Assembly (NCBI RefSeq): GCF_965638725.1
Contig: NC_134949.1
Span: forward strand, 130,182,969 to 130,246,968
DNA from: Aptenodytes patagonicus
Lineage: Eukaryota > Chordata > Aves > Sphenisciformes > Spheniscidae
Reading direction: 5' to 3'
Length of the DNA stretch: 64,000 nucleotides
The position numbers were made by a program, and so were the translations under genes. Of this stretch, positions 26,241 through 38,141 are shown in pieces. The notes under the pieces were generated by a model, which was given only the letters and a program-made list of their open reading frames with translations, had not been told where the DNA came from and did not search any database. The stretch's first letter is position 1. Every line of letters begins with the position of its first letter.

Positions 26241-27895
26241 TCTATGCAGGGTCACCCTCTGGTTGATGCAGACACCTTTCCGCTCCCTCAGATAGCACAA
26301 CTAATAACTATCCCACCTCCAGCCCGCTGCAGTGGGCAGTGAAAAAAATTGAGCTTTTTTTTTTTCCCCCAGCTTACGTTTTCCTCAAAAGCGAAGGGGA
26401 CTGAGCTGCGCTGTGCTGCCGAAGCAGGCGTCAGGTCTCTGGCTTGCTGCCGCTGTGGCTGTGGTGGATGTGAAGCGTACCTGACGGCTGGTGGCATTAA
26501 TGACCTTTATCTCCAGGAGCGAGGAGAGGAGGGATAACTCACAAGTGGCTTTAATGAATGAACATAAATATAACAGGAGACCCGCAATCATATCATTATC
26601 TGTCTAATCCGTCCATCTGTCGTACACACACTTTATTGATTATACACACACACACATATCATATATCTGCAATATGTATATATATTTGCAAAACGCTTAA
26701 CAAATCATCCATGGACTGGAAAATTTATCCTGCTTGTCACGACTGTTCAGGCTGCCATTTCCATTATAGCTATTCTTTTCCAGCGCGCCTAACTTTCTTC
26801 AGCGTGGCACTTTTATGCTGGCGTTTAAACATTGTGTTTCAGCAAAGCTTGAAAGGAAAAATATGAAGAGATCTTGTTCAACCACTTCTAGGTTCAGTAA
26901 AAATGAAAAACTACTTTCCCCACATTTCTGTGTTAATAACAAACTCCTCTGCTCAGCCCGACTGGTGATGAGACAATTTACCTGGGAGGCATTGCAATTC
27001 TCTCAGCAAAACAAAGTAAGAAACTTTTGTAACGCTCCCTGGTCCTGCCTCAGGGGAAGGGAAGGGAAGGGAAAAAAAAGCAAATAAGACTATTTCCTTC
27101 CCGTGGAAAGGAAAAAAATGTATGCAGAAGGGGAAAAAAAAATCCTTTATGTGTGGGTCTGTCAGCACTATTTGTAAATATTCTCTGAGCTTGAAGCTTT
27201 TTCCTTCCTTCTTTTTAATAAGAAAAAATGTGGGGAGAGATTTTGTCTTGTTCCACGAGAAGAATTGAGCTGCTTTATTGCAGACGGGGATGCTGTTGCC
27301 CTGCTAACGCAGTGCTGCAGAGAGGTGTTGCCAAACAGAAGAGCTGTGAGGGGTGTGAGGGAATGGCGAGACTTCCCCCCCCCCGGCCACTGCCTGCCAG
27401 GTAGGACCCACATGGCAGCATTCAGCTGCTCCCACAATAACTCTCCTCAAGAAATACAGGGGATTTTTGCCCCTCTTCTCTCCCTCTGGCACAAACAAAC
27501 AAGCCACAAAATAAAGGCCCTAAACTGAAATTTTGAGATGGCATAGTTTTAAAAGGCTAGGCTATATATAAAATGAAAGAAACATGGATTTGGGTGTTGT
27601 ATTTCTTTTCTGTTACCGATATCAACAGAAATGTGTGGAAGTAGGGGTGCTTTTAAAGGCAAACGGCACCTGTGGGGTGCTGCTCTCTGCCCTGCCTTGT
27701 GCAGGAGCTCAGAGGGATGCTCAGGCAGTCTGGCTGGTCTGGAGAGCTTCAGATCCAAAAGGTGTCAATGGGAAAGCACTACAGATGTGCCCCGTGGCCA
27801 AGATAACATTGTCCTAGAGCCTTGACTCTTGCATTTCCTGGCTTAAAGTTTGCAAGTTAATTGTGTGGGTCTAATGACTCTGTTAACATAGTGCT
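26241..27895. other. gene-free region with short AC/AT tracts
   Basis: No gene was recognised. A mixed (CA)n/(TA)n tract lies at 26,641-26,690. The segment at about 26,480-26,640 is AT-rich and repeat-free (ggcattaatgacctttatc, ggctttaatgaatgaac), a possible noncoding conserved element. A short precursor-like (GGGAA)n run is at about 27,054-27,071, 0.8 kb left of the long array of the same motif. Confidence 0.55.
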
Positions 27896-28388
27896 GGGAA
27901 GGGAAGGGAAGGGAAGGGAAGGGAAGGGAAGGGAAGGGAAGGGAAGGGAAGGGAAGGGAAGGGAAGAAGGGAAGGGAAGGGAAGGGAAGGGAAGGGAAGG
28001 GAAGGGAAGGGAAGGGAAGGGAAGGGAAGGGAAGGGAAGGGAAGGGAAGGGAAGGGAAGGGAAGGGAAGGGAAGGGAAGGGAAGGGAAGGGAAGGGAAGG
28101 GAAGGGAAGGGAAGGGAAGGGAAGGGAAGGGAAGGGAAGGGAAGGGAAGGGAAGGGAAGGGAAGGGAAGGGAAGGGAAGGGAAGGGAAGAAGGGAAGGGA
28201 AGAAGGGAAGGGAAGGGAAGGGAAGGGAAGGGAAGGGAAGGGAAGGGAAGGGAAGGGAAGGGAAGGGAAGGGAAGGGAAGGGAAGGGAAGAAGAAGGGAA
28301 GAAGAAGGGAAGAAGAAGGGAAGAAGAAGGGAAGAAGAAGGGAAGAAGAAGGGAAGAAGAAGGGAAAAGGAGGAAGGAGGAAAGAGGG
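27896..28388. repeat. (GGGAA)n-derived homopurine tract, 493 bp
   Basis: Every base on the plus strand from 27,896 to 28,388 is A or G. Most of it is a (GGGAA)n array interrupted by a few gaagaaggg variants (near 27,964 and 28,187-28,205). The right end changes to an 11-base higher-order unit (gggaagaagaa) repeated several times from about 28,290, then decays to aaggaggaaggagg. A homopurine-homopyrimidine mirror-repeat tract this long can form triplex (H-DNA) and G-rich structures in vitro. Array length is probably polymorphic and easily mis-assembled. Long frames reading through it are artefacts. Confidence 0.97.
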
Positions 28389-28903
28389 CTCTAATGAATG
28401 GTGAGGGTAACCAGGCTTTATTACAAAAGGATATGAAAGCCACCTTCTGAACATGGACCCAAGGTGTGGAGAGCTTCTGAAACCAATCTTGGCCTAAATG
28501 GCCCAAAACCCTGGGTGTGGCAGCATGCCCAGAAAAGCAGGACTCCTCTGATCTGTAACCATGGCCCACTGTGCTCTGGCGGCACCACGGGGCTGGCATC
28601 CTTAGCAGTGGCCTCTGCAGTGGAGGTGAGGTTGGCTACCATTGGGCTCCTTTGTTTAAGACAAACCTGACCTTTTTGTTCTGTAACAGTCCCTGACCCT
28701 CATCCTCCGTTTGCAACGACACCCCTCTCTTACGGAGCCGAAAGTCAGATATGCCAAGACAATACCTGTAGGGCCGGAGCTGTTGAGCCAAAGTTTGCTG
28801 AGGCTGAGAGGATATTTCTGAGAGTAGGATCACTGCGTGCATGTCATGTGCTTGTACTCCTCCCTGTGCAGCTGTGGCCAGCTGCTGATGGAGACAAGAT
28901 GAT
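28389..28903. other. short gene-free spacer
   Basis: This lies between the GGGAA tract and the GGATA/CR1 unit. Frames are short and show no domain. I see nothing else. Confidence 0.6.
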
Positions 28904-28965
28904 GGGATAGGACAAGATAGGATAGGATAGGATAGGATAGGATAGGATAGGATAGGATAGGATAG
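28904..28965. repeat. (GGATA)n microsatellite at CR1 end
   Basis: A run of ggata units (first two imperfect: gatgggatag, gacaagatag) leads directly into gatagaatttcag, the end of a CR1-like element. CR1 elements end in a short tandem repeat of an attctatg-like unit. The reverse complement of that tail (catagaat) resembles ggatagaat, so the microsatellite probably grew from the CR1 tail. That origin is inference. Confidence 0.9.
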
Positions 28966-29080
28966 AATTTCAGTCGGAAGGGACCTACAATGATAATCTA
29001 GTCCAACTGCCTGACCAATTCAGATGGATCTTTGATCCGACCTGACACAGCGGGTCTTATTTTCTGATATGTTATCTGTA
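28966..29080 (-). mobile_element. CR1-like LINE, 5'-truncated, antisense
   Basis: The plus strand reads tttcagtcggaagggacct, then a block matching 'atgatcatctagtccaactgcctgacca' with a few changes. This is the reverse complement of the 3' end of avian/reptile CR1 non-LTR retrotransposons. The 3' end faces left, next to the GGATA tract. Only about 115 bp is recognisable, with no trace of the reverse transcriptase region, which is the usual 5'-truncated form. The right boundary is uncertain. The family is well known; subfamily cannot be assigned by eye. Confidence 0.85.
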
Positions 29081-31560
29081 AAACCTAGTCCCTTTCTGTT
29101 TAGGCATATTACGGCACACAAGGTGCCTGCCCAGTGCTTTTTAATTGCATTGGAAAGCTGTGAAATTTCCTAAGCTCCTACCTGGGAAAAACACAGGTGA
29201 CAGTACTGCTGCACCCCCGTGTGCCAGGAGGCTGCCTGCGTGGCCGTGCCAGTGGAGATCAGAGTGACCGGGAGGTTGGGCTTCACGCCAGACTGCAGAT
29301 GCTGAAAGCCAGGCTAGGGAAGAGGAGGTCTGGGGGCTTTGAAGGCAGCGTGATATTGGTGTAGAAGGTATGTGAGAGCTGAAGGTGGATCGATAGTGAA
29401 TTCGGGCTTTGCTGGTCATTGCTAGATTTTGAAGGATTGCCTGATAAGAAAGGTGTTTCTGTAAGCAGGAACAGATTGGATTTTTTTTTTTAAATAATTG
29501 GGCTTTCCTGGCTTGAACATATATGTCAATCTTTCTGTGGTGTAAATTAGTCTCAGCTGATGATTTAGTTCCACCAATGGTCCGTTCACATATCCTTTTG
29601 TTCCTTATTAACTTGTTTATGGCTTGAGTTATACTTCCCCCCAGGGCCATGTTGAGCTCGCGGTGAGGCCTGGCAGGCTGTGGGATTTGCTGGAATACAG
29701 CCATTTCTCACGCAGCCGCAGCCGAAGCCGGAGGCCAAAGGCCCCACGCCGAAACACCGCAGCCGAGGTGAGGTGATCGCGCAGTTTGGCATGGGTGGGT
29801 GGGATGGAGCACCTCCCTGCCTGGTCCTGGGGCTGTGCCGGGCTGGGACGGTGGGGAGGAGGGCCAGCACCGGTCCCACTGGGGCTTCTGCCCCACCTGC
29901 AACGCTGCATGCTGCAGCGGTGAAACCCCAGGGTTAGAGGCAGCCACCTGAAAAGCTGGCATCGGCCGGTTGTCTCTGGCACGAGAGCAGCATCGTTGAG
30001 GATGGAGCAAGTCCCTTCATGCCGTTTGGCTAACGAACCGTGGCCCTCTTCTGAAATAGCACTCCCTCCCCGCCGGGGCTACAGGGGGCTGGTCAGCCCT
30101 GCCAGCCCGGGCAGCGCACGGGGATGGAGCAGGGAGAGCCGAGGGCCAGGGAGATGGAGTGGTGCCTCCCAGGTCCCGGGGCTCCCTGCTGCCCCAGAGC
30201 CCAGCAGTGTAGGCAGCAAGGTCCCTAGGCACGCAGGAGCCTGGTGCCAGTAGCGCCTCTGGCTGGCTGCGGGATTCGGGACTGCCCAGCAGCCGGTCTT
30301 GCATGCCCCGGCGCTGGCCACGCACATAATCCCAGGGCGGGAGCCGTGCTTGAACTGCACGTGAACCGTAAATCCCCACTCCTAAGGCTGAGGGCAGTTC
30401 CCGCTGGCATGCCTGCTGTGGCGGCTCAGCCTGGTCCTGAGCACTGCCGTCCAGAGCAGCCATCTCATTTAAATTGCTTTCTAAATGGGCCAAGGAACCC
30501 TGGCTCTAGCCTTCGTCTGGGTAATAAATACACAATAAAGCAGCCTCAGTGGTTGGGGGAGGCCAAACAATCAACACTCCCAAAACAGGGAGGATGCTTT
30601 TACTGAAAAGAGGTCTGCTTTGGTAATGTTTTAGCCCTTTTCTGCCCTTTCTAAGGATCCCTCCTGGAGGAGACAGTAGTAGAGGCTATGTTTAGCCAGA
30701 TGTATGCCCAGATGGTCACAACACTTATGAACACCATCCCCTAGGAATAACTGTATTAAGTCTCCTTTGGATTTTATACTCTTGGGGGTTAAAAAAAAAA
30801 AACAACTCTCTAGAATTAATGGTTTAGCACTTCTGCGTTTGATTACTGTATTAAGAAAACAGCCAAAACCCGACAGGTTTTTCTAGCCACCTCCAAACAT
30901 GAGACATCACACAGAACTGTGACTTCTTAATGAAAAGCTGGAAAGCATATAACTGAGGCTGAGGTAGGACGTGCTGACGTGCCAGAAAGGGCATTCGAAC
31001 CCTGTTATACCAGTATGCCCACATGGGTTAAACTCCGTACTCACCAGCCGGGCAAGGAGCTCTTTTTGCATGGACAAGAAGAGCCAGTGAACAGTTTTCA
31101 GCCTCCTCTTAAGCAGCACACATGGGAATGAACGTATGCTCTCTTTGGCTTGCAAATTTTACATCACCTATTGCATTTCCACTCACTTCTTTTTATGGGG
31201 AGAAAGAAAAGAAAGCAACCAAAGAAAAGAAAGCAACCAACAAGAGAAAGCAATGAACCGTGGCAGAGCACTCTGCTGTGCACATACTTCACACCCGCCT
31301 TGGGAGAAGGCAGGGAAGGGCGGGGGGATGAGGTGATGAATGAAGGCAACACCACGCAGTTCGGTTAAGGAATGTGCTGAGAGATGAGAGCGATGACGGT
31401 ACAAAAAAAATTTTCAAGGAGACCGTTTGGAAGGCTATGTAAGTTTTAAAAGCTAATGCACGCTTCCCCGGTACATCCCAATGGAGGAGTGTGAAGTTCT
31501 TGGCAAGCAATGTAATCCCACAGCACTGCTCTCCCGCTACCAAACTCCTGTCTGACAACG
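29081..31560. other. gene-free region with a moderately GC-rich block
   Basis: No gene was recognised. About 29,640-30,480 is GC-richer, with some CpG, and overlapping frames on both strands (up to 187 codons including the part to its left) without domains. It could be a weak CpG island. A poly-A-like run is near 30,789-30,802. A tandem duplication at 31,203-31,238 is listed separately. Confidence 0.5.
31203..31238. repeat. 18-bp tandem duplication
   Basis: The unit aaagaaaagaaagcaacc occurs twice in perfect tandem and is followed by a decayed partial copy (aacaagagaaagcaa). It is a minor purine-rich minisatellite. Confidence 0.9.
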
Positions 31561-31625
31561 TACCCATTTTACGGGCAGGGACACTGAGGCACAGAGAGGT
31601 TATCCAGTTTCTGCAAGGAGAAATC
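31561..31625 (-). mobile_element. MIR-like SINE relic (antisense)
   Basis: The block cccattttacgggcaggg followed by acactgaggcacagagaggttat is very close to the reverse complement of the MIR/CORE-SINE middle region ('cccattttacagatgaggaaactgaggcacagagaggttaa'). The following ccagtttctgcaagg resembles the next MIR block only loosely. This is the better of the two MIR-like matches. MIR is best known from mammals, but related CORE-SINE relics exist across amniotes. Judged from memory, not alignment. Confidence 0.65.
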
Positions 31626-33801
31626 AACTCACATTAGGGAAAGATAGATAACACCTGTGATTGCAGAGATCTGACCTTGATAGTCAGGAGGTTCTTGCCC
31701 AAAGACTTACATTTCTACTTACTATTTGCAATGTTGGAAAAGCCAAGAATAGAGACATACGAATCATCTGCAAAATATCCACCCTGTGCACCAGGGTCAC
31801 CAACACTTCCCTGCAACCCATCGCAAAGTGTAGTAAATGACCTGCAGCCACAAGTGTTATATTCCATAAAAAGGAGCTGGAAAGGGCATGACTGGTGGTC
31901 TGGGTCCTTGTGATGGCAGGGAATGTACAAAATGGCTGAAACAGAAATGAAGATTGCTACTACCCTATTAGTCCTGGTCCAGCAAGATCTGAATGCCACA
32001 AATAAATCTTTCCAGAAGTGTCCTGCATGGAGAGCACGGGGAATTAAATCCATGCTTCCCCGAAGCCATAGCAGCCCGCGCAACATCACGCCACAGGCAA
32101 AAACAGCTGTTACTGACCCAGGAGACCCCAGCAGAAACCAGCTGTCCAGTGTCAGGAGGAAGGGAGCGTTGCTCTCCACCTTGTATTTGGTAGTTGACTT
32201 CTCAAAAGTTGCTGCCGCAGGACTGCTTCGGGCTTGGGTGTCCCTCGGCCTCAAAAGGCTGCCCTGGCAGCTGGGAAGAACAAGGCTGCAGCTACCTTCT
32301 GGCATGGCCCATTATTCCCCGCCACAGCCCTTGTTCGGATGCCGCGGGGGGGCTTGGCAGGGTATGAGCATGTGATTCCTGCTCAGCCGCCCCATTCCTC
32401 AAGCCCCAGTGAAATGGCTTCACTGCCCCTCTCTGCTCCTGCAGCACCGCAGGGAGACACAGCAAACCCAGTAACTGAGGCTCCTGGCGTTATCCTCCTA
32501 CCACACACAGGATTCCTGTCTCTAAAACGGAGCGGGGATGAGATTAGCATCTTCTCCCCCCTCTTGCTATGCCAGCTTTTGACAAACAGGGAGACGGGGG
32601 AGTAGAAAATGGTGTACGGATAGAGCTGCGAGTTTTGATAGAAATTGTCATCAGCCTGATAGCACAAGTGTCAGGTGGGGACAAGGTGGCTCTGACCTGC
32701 TGCAAGCCACCAGCTGGAAGAGAGGGTGGCAGAGGAACACAACACGGTGTGAAGGGGCTCTACCTCGGCAGAGCCCACGGAGCAAATGGGGATAACAAGC
32801 TTCTGCCTCTGGCTGCAACCTAACCTTGTAACGCATAAAACCCTACATACTCAAGTCACACAATTCATCCTACTGAAATCACTACCGCAGCCTGCAGGAT
32901 CAGGCATGTACTTTAAGCCCATTTAATGTATCATTCAGTAATAAACCAGGTCGTTTTTACTTGTCTTTTAGAAGACACATTTTTTCATTATATATGCACC
33001 AAGTAGAGGCTAAAGATCCAGAAACTACGGCTATGGAGTTTTGGCGTTCCCTCTCATCAGTTTGGTTAATTGCTCGTTTCATTTACTAGCTGGGTTTTAA
33101 CTTTCCTATGGATCACTTGGCTCTTGAAATTCCATAAGTACTGAAAGTCAGCAAATTTTGGAAAGTGTTCTCTGGAGGAAAGTCCTGGAACTCTTACAAC
33201 AGGCATAATTTTCATTTGTGCAGGTTTAGTGCTCTCACAGAATAAATAAGCATTAACTATCCCACAACCGTGCCAAAATGCAGTGGGTTTGTAGCCTGCC
33301 GTGTGCTGTACTAGAAGCCTAAGCATTTTACCTTGCAGGCTAAATGCCTCTGTGAACAGAAATTGCAATCATTACTCAGCAGATACCTTTCAGCTGAAAC
33401 CTCACTCAAGAATAGCTATGTCTGGATTTAATACATGTAATACCAAGAGAGTGGTGTTTGCATTTAAACGCTAACTTTTGTGCGAGGGGAATCATGAGGG
33501 ACAAAGGTAAATTTTTTATTAACCCTTCTAGCCACTGGGTGCCACTAGTGATTTGTTACGTTAACAGAATAGCAGCAATCTTGCAACTTTATGGGAGCAA
33601 TCCACACATAAACCATTGCAATAAACTGTTAATACATAGGGAGTTCACCTTTGGCCTATTCAATTTATTTAAAAAGCATCCATCCTGCATGTCTCTGATT
33701 TCCCTCTATTCTAATTTTCAGTGACTGTATTACAGTGTCAGGGTATCATTTAAGGTGCTGATTTAGAGGCTGCGTATCCAGCTTTTATAAAGCCTGATGA
33801 A
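31626..33801. other. gene-free region
   Basis: No gene was recognised. Open frames include 196 codons on the minus strand at 31,715-32,305 and 150 codons on the plus strand over the same DNA, neither with a domain I know. About 33,340-33,730 is AT-rich, repeat-free and dense in ATTA, TTAAC and CAATAAA words. This is a good candidate for a conserved noncoding element, untested. Confidence 0.55.
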
Positions 33802-33921
33802 GCAAGCAAAGCACTCACGCTTACACTTACCTTTAAAACAACTGAGTAGTGCCTTTGCGATCAGTGAAACTCCTCACGTGCTTACAACTAAGCATATATT
33901 TGACTCCTGTGCTGGATTAGT
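33802..33921. mobile_element. decayed palindromic element, copy 2
   Basis: It starts with agcaagcaaagcact, has ctgagtagtgcctttgcga near the centre, then aaactcctcacgtgctta, and closes with cctgtgctggatta. Order and spacing of these words match copy 1 (15,776-15,899): agcaa-g-act start, central agtagt/actcct symmetry, and a gtgcttac...gctgga end. Similarity between copies is low, so both are old. The presence of two copies supports an interspersed repeat over a unique hairpin. Confidence 0.5.
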
Positions 33922-36900
33922 GCATAAAGTGGATGGAACTGAAGATGTGGTCAGCAAAGAAGCTCTTTGAGCTATTGTCTTTGCTGCTGGTTATCTTCCC
34001 CAAATTCATCCTTTGCAATGCAGACTCAATTCCATACCCACACACAAGATACATGTAACTATTGCTATTAATTCTTAGCAGGGGACAGAATCAGAGCCCT
34101 GGTTTTAATGGTCTGCTTTTCATCTCTCTAATCCCCATCCCATTTCTCATTCTGCTTTTCACTTCAAAATACCCTTGCCTGTCTCCCCGCTCCTCCATCC
34201 TTATTGTTCTGATGTTCCCTGCCACGATTTCTCCAAAGGCAGGATGGTGAGGTGCTTCAGTAAGAACAGTCAATTTCCACATTAGGCACACACAGGTTGA
34301 AGTATGTATACGAGTTTACGCTACACCTGAAAACATACAGGGCAAAATACACCCCTGGGATCTACTTGAACGCTGTACCTACAGAGAGGTCTCCACTGTT
34401 TTTTTCACCTGGATACAAATTCTGTGTAGGGACAAGTCTTAAATAGCCAGTAATTTGCAGGTGCACATTAAACCCCTACAAGCCAGGTTTAAATTGAAGC
34501 TGGGCCCTCGAATAAGAACTCCAACAGAGGAACAGGTTGCTGAGGGGTAATGATCTACTGAGCGTCCGCTGCGTCAGGGTAATTTGCTGCTTGCAAATGC
34601 CCTTAGCTGGTGGTACCTGCGGTGAATGCGATGCACCCCGTGTCTCTGCCAGCCCTGCTCTGCACATCTCCAGGGTGAGAGCAGGCACACAGGCATTGTA
34701 TTAGACTGGCTGATGTGCTGTAGATCCACACGCTGGGACACCTTGTGATAAAAGTGCCCACAGACCCCAGTTCACCTTCTTCTTTCTTTCCTCCTGCGCC
34801 AGGCATATCCGAAGTCCACCCACGGCTCCACTCGCCCTTCCTGCAGCTCCCCCTCCCCTTCCCGCTGCTGCTCCAGCCACAGGGGCTGGCTGCTCCCACG
34901 CTCCCATTTGTATGTCACTCACGCAGCTCTCCCCACTTAGAGCTGTCTTCTGTTTCCTGCTGCCAAGAACCATCTCTATTTGAGACTCCCTTTCAAACCC
35001 ACGATTACCAGAAGCCTTCCTCTCATCTCGTCTCTCTTCAGCTCTTCCTTACTATTCGCTTCTTGTTCCACGTTTTATTTTTGCCTGCGAGTGCGTGCTC
35101 TGAGGCAGGGAAGCCCCACGTGTACTCACTGCGCTGCAGAAATGATGTGACGGCATGCTCCTCGCCGCACAGAAGTGGCCTGGAGAAAAAGGTGCCTCGT
35201 CGTCTGTGGGTGGACGGGACAGCGCCGTGATGAATTTTTAACTATTATCCCTGATTCTGCAGCCGGGAATACTCCGATGTCTTCTTCCTGCTGGTGAGGC
35301 AGCCTCCTGCATCAAGAGTAAGGGAGAACAGGAGCAGGGGTGCCACACAGCTGCCTGCAAGTCTCAGCTGATCTGCTCTCATCTGGGCCATCTTCTAGCA
35401 CGGGTTGGAGACCAGGCTCAGTGCAGTTTGGTGTGGCAGGCTGCAGGGGAGCATATTGACGGGAAGCTGTGGGTGCAGAGAGACGGTATGACCAAGCCAA
35501 AAAGTTTAAACCAGAGTTCCGTTTTCAAGTAGCTATGCTGGGTAAGTGGGGCAAGGACGCAGATGGGTAGCATGCATTGCTACCAAGTCCATGGACCATG
35601 TTCAACTGCTCATACTCGGTAGGACTCCCTTTTTAGTTAATTAAGGTTTTTCTCCTTCAGACATTTTAAAAATGGCTCAAAACAGTTCCTCTGAGCTTCA
35701 GGTTTCACACAAGAGAAGGGTTGCAAGAAATCACTATTTAATTATATAAACATCTCTGGCCGATGACCCTTCTCCAAACTTGGAACCTCCTTGCATCATT
35801 ACACCCCCACATAAACCATAGCAGTTAGCAGTCTGCTTCGGGATTACAGTGTTCCTAGGAAGAGAAATTGCTCCTGAGATCATTTAACCTCCCCGGGGAG
35901 ATGACAGGAAGGAATTAATCTTCCGCTGCTAATCCGCCCTGTGCTGCTGGATCAAAAATTGGCATCGATGGGGGTGCCTGCGTAGGGGAGCCTGCGGTGG
36001 CATTTACCATCCATATATACTCCCTCCCACCTCCTCCCCAGCGCGGCTGAGGAATCAGGGGGCAGCTATTTCAAGAAGTCTACGTAACGTACTATTAAAC
36101 GGTTTGTGCTGGCTGGGAAGGAGGTTTAGTTTCTAGCGTTACTCTCCAGTCCTATCTATGTCAGCAAGGTGAATGCTACAGAAAAGAAAAGCTTTCACTT
36201 CAGTCCCAGGAATCAGCCTCCTCATTAGTTTTGCTGCTATTTGCAATCTCTTTTATATTTATTTGGGGCTTATTATTATTATTGTATTTATTAATAATTT
36301 TAATGTATTATTCACCGGTGCCCGGGTACATCAGTTTTTTATTCCCCAGAGTGCTTGTAGGAAACAAAATGCACTGGCATGACCCCATGCCTGTGAGAGC
36401 CTTTGTATCGGAAGCAGCGCTGCAGCTCTTTTGGATACCTTTTTTTTTTTTTCTTCCTGGTGAGCACAATGGATCCAAGGAACAATTCAATATGTTTGTG
36501 GCCAATCTGCGAGTGGAGAGGGGGTTCCGGTTTACAGAACTGAGGTGGGGCTGGTCCTGGAACAGGGACAGTACCTTGGAATACAGCGCCCAACCGTACG
36601 GCGTGAATAGCAAGTAGTAAATGCCCTTAGCTATTGGCTTGTGGAAAAAAATTAATTTGCTAAAGAGCATTGGTACTAAGTCGCCTTGAAGAGTTGTAAA
36701 TCACAAGCCTGTACAAAGGGAAACCTGCTCCTGCATAGTCTGTGAGCAGGGACGGACTATTACAATGGATCGGACTATTCCTAACTAGCCTGAATTTAAT
36801 AGAAGGAGCTCAGAAAATTGTAGGCTCATCCAAATCAAAGGCCAAGCTCCCGCTGATGCTGGCAGAGGCAGGATGGGACCCAACAGGCAGATTTTTCACA

Positions 36901-38121
36901 GTAGAGGACAGCTTCCTCAAACTGCCTCCAGTGTCTCCCACCTGCAGTTTTGGAAAGCTTTCTGTAGGTGTCCTGCTGATTGTGCATCTCTCTGAAGGTG
37001 CTCCCCCATCTCTCTGAAGATGTCATTGAGCCTCACCAATGCTGGTCCTGATGTGACTTGCTCTCGCTGTACCCTCCGGATGCTGACGCTGGAGGAAACC
37101 AGGGCTCCCTCTGAACAGATCTTTTGTCTTCTCTGCTCCACCATAGGAAGCTACAGGTAGCAGCCAGGATATACAGAAATATACTTGTGGAGCACACAAA
37201 CTTTGATGTTCTTTATTTCTGGTCTGGGATCATGGGTTATTGTATTCTAAAACAAACGATAGCTCAGATGACACAAACACAAGTTTCAGGTCACCTAACA
37301 AGTATATTTCTAGTTCATCTCTTTTCCTGAGCTTTTCTGCATTGTGATGCTTCTTTTTTGTACACTGAGCATTTTCATTTGGGCCAAAAATAATGTTTGG
37401 ATGTGTTTAGGGTGAGCTCGTTCCGCATTTCGTTTCAAGGAGAGCACACCTAGGTATGCTGAGGCAAGTCCAAAGAGCCTACTAACGCATGAGCTGGGGT
37501 AACGAGCGCAACGAGACTTGAGCATGTCACTGAACTCGTGTGGCAGTCAGGCAGGCGCTGGACTGGAGCTGCCTGGTCAATGTGCAGCAACGAATGGGTC
37601 AGGACTCCCGAATGGCCGTGTCGCCCTTGCGGGCTCTAGCACCACACTTCAGCAAGGGCCGGTGCCCAGCGATGGCCTGCCTTGGTTTTGTAGGCGCTGA
37701 TGACGAAGCACAATACGGTCTGATCTAATACCATTTCACACAAGGAATCGCTCGGGCTAGCTGTTTTAAAAGACATGTATACATCGCACTTTGACAGTCA
37801 ATTCATGTTCCCCATCTAACACAATATGGTTAAAAACGAACAAACAACCTGGTACAAAACATAAGTAGCTGCAGCAGAATGTATATTTCATTTTTACATT
37901 AAAAACTACTTATGGTGATAGATGGTAGCACAGTACAATCCAGAAACCAGCTGCCTATATTATGCATTATATCAATATTTATTTTAGTTCCAAAGAACTG
38001 TAGTTTGGGGACTTTTACTAAAATAGACACTGTAAATGGTATCCCGATGGATTACATTTTGCTCAAAAGTAACTTTACTTGGACACCTCTGAATTCTGTT
38101 TGTCACTTGTTCTTCTCTGAG
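33922..38121. other. gene-free region
   Basis: No gene was recognised. Frames of up to 161 codons (34,745-35,230 plus) show no domain. A run of leucine/isoleucine-rich frame at about 36,230-36,320 is translation of AT-rich sequence. A poly-T run is at about 36,441-36,453. About 37,860-38,120 is AT-rich and repeat-free. Confidence 0.55.
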
Positions 38122-38141
38122 TTTTTCAGCATGCTGAAAAA
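38122..38141. promoter_or_regulatory. perfect 20-bp palindrome
   Basis: The bases tttttcagcatgctgaaaaa read identically on both strands. The core tcagcatgctga resembles an extended MAF-type recognition palindrome (tgctga...tcagca), with half sites TGCTGA/TCAGCA overlapping at the centre. The symmetry is seen directly; the MAF-like reading is inference, because the spacing is tighter than the canonical MARE. Confidence 0.4.

Noticed and set aside
27843..28599. Open frames of up to 238 codons with repeated Phe-Pro-Ser-Leu-Pro or Gly-Arg-Glu-Gly-Lys
   Set aside because: They are direct translation of the (GGGAA)n array, open on both strands, with no start context or conserved domain.
36231..36617. 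Plus-strand frame beginning with a hydrophobic Leu/Ile-rich stretch that mimics a membrane segment
   Set aside because: It is translation of AT-rich DNA (ttattattattattg-type sequence), with no downstream domain.
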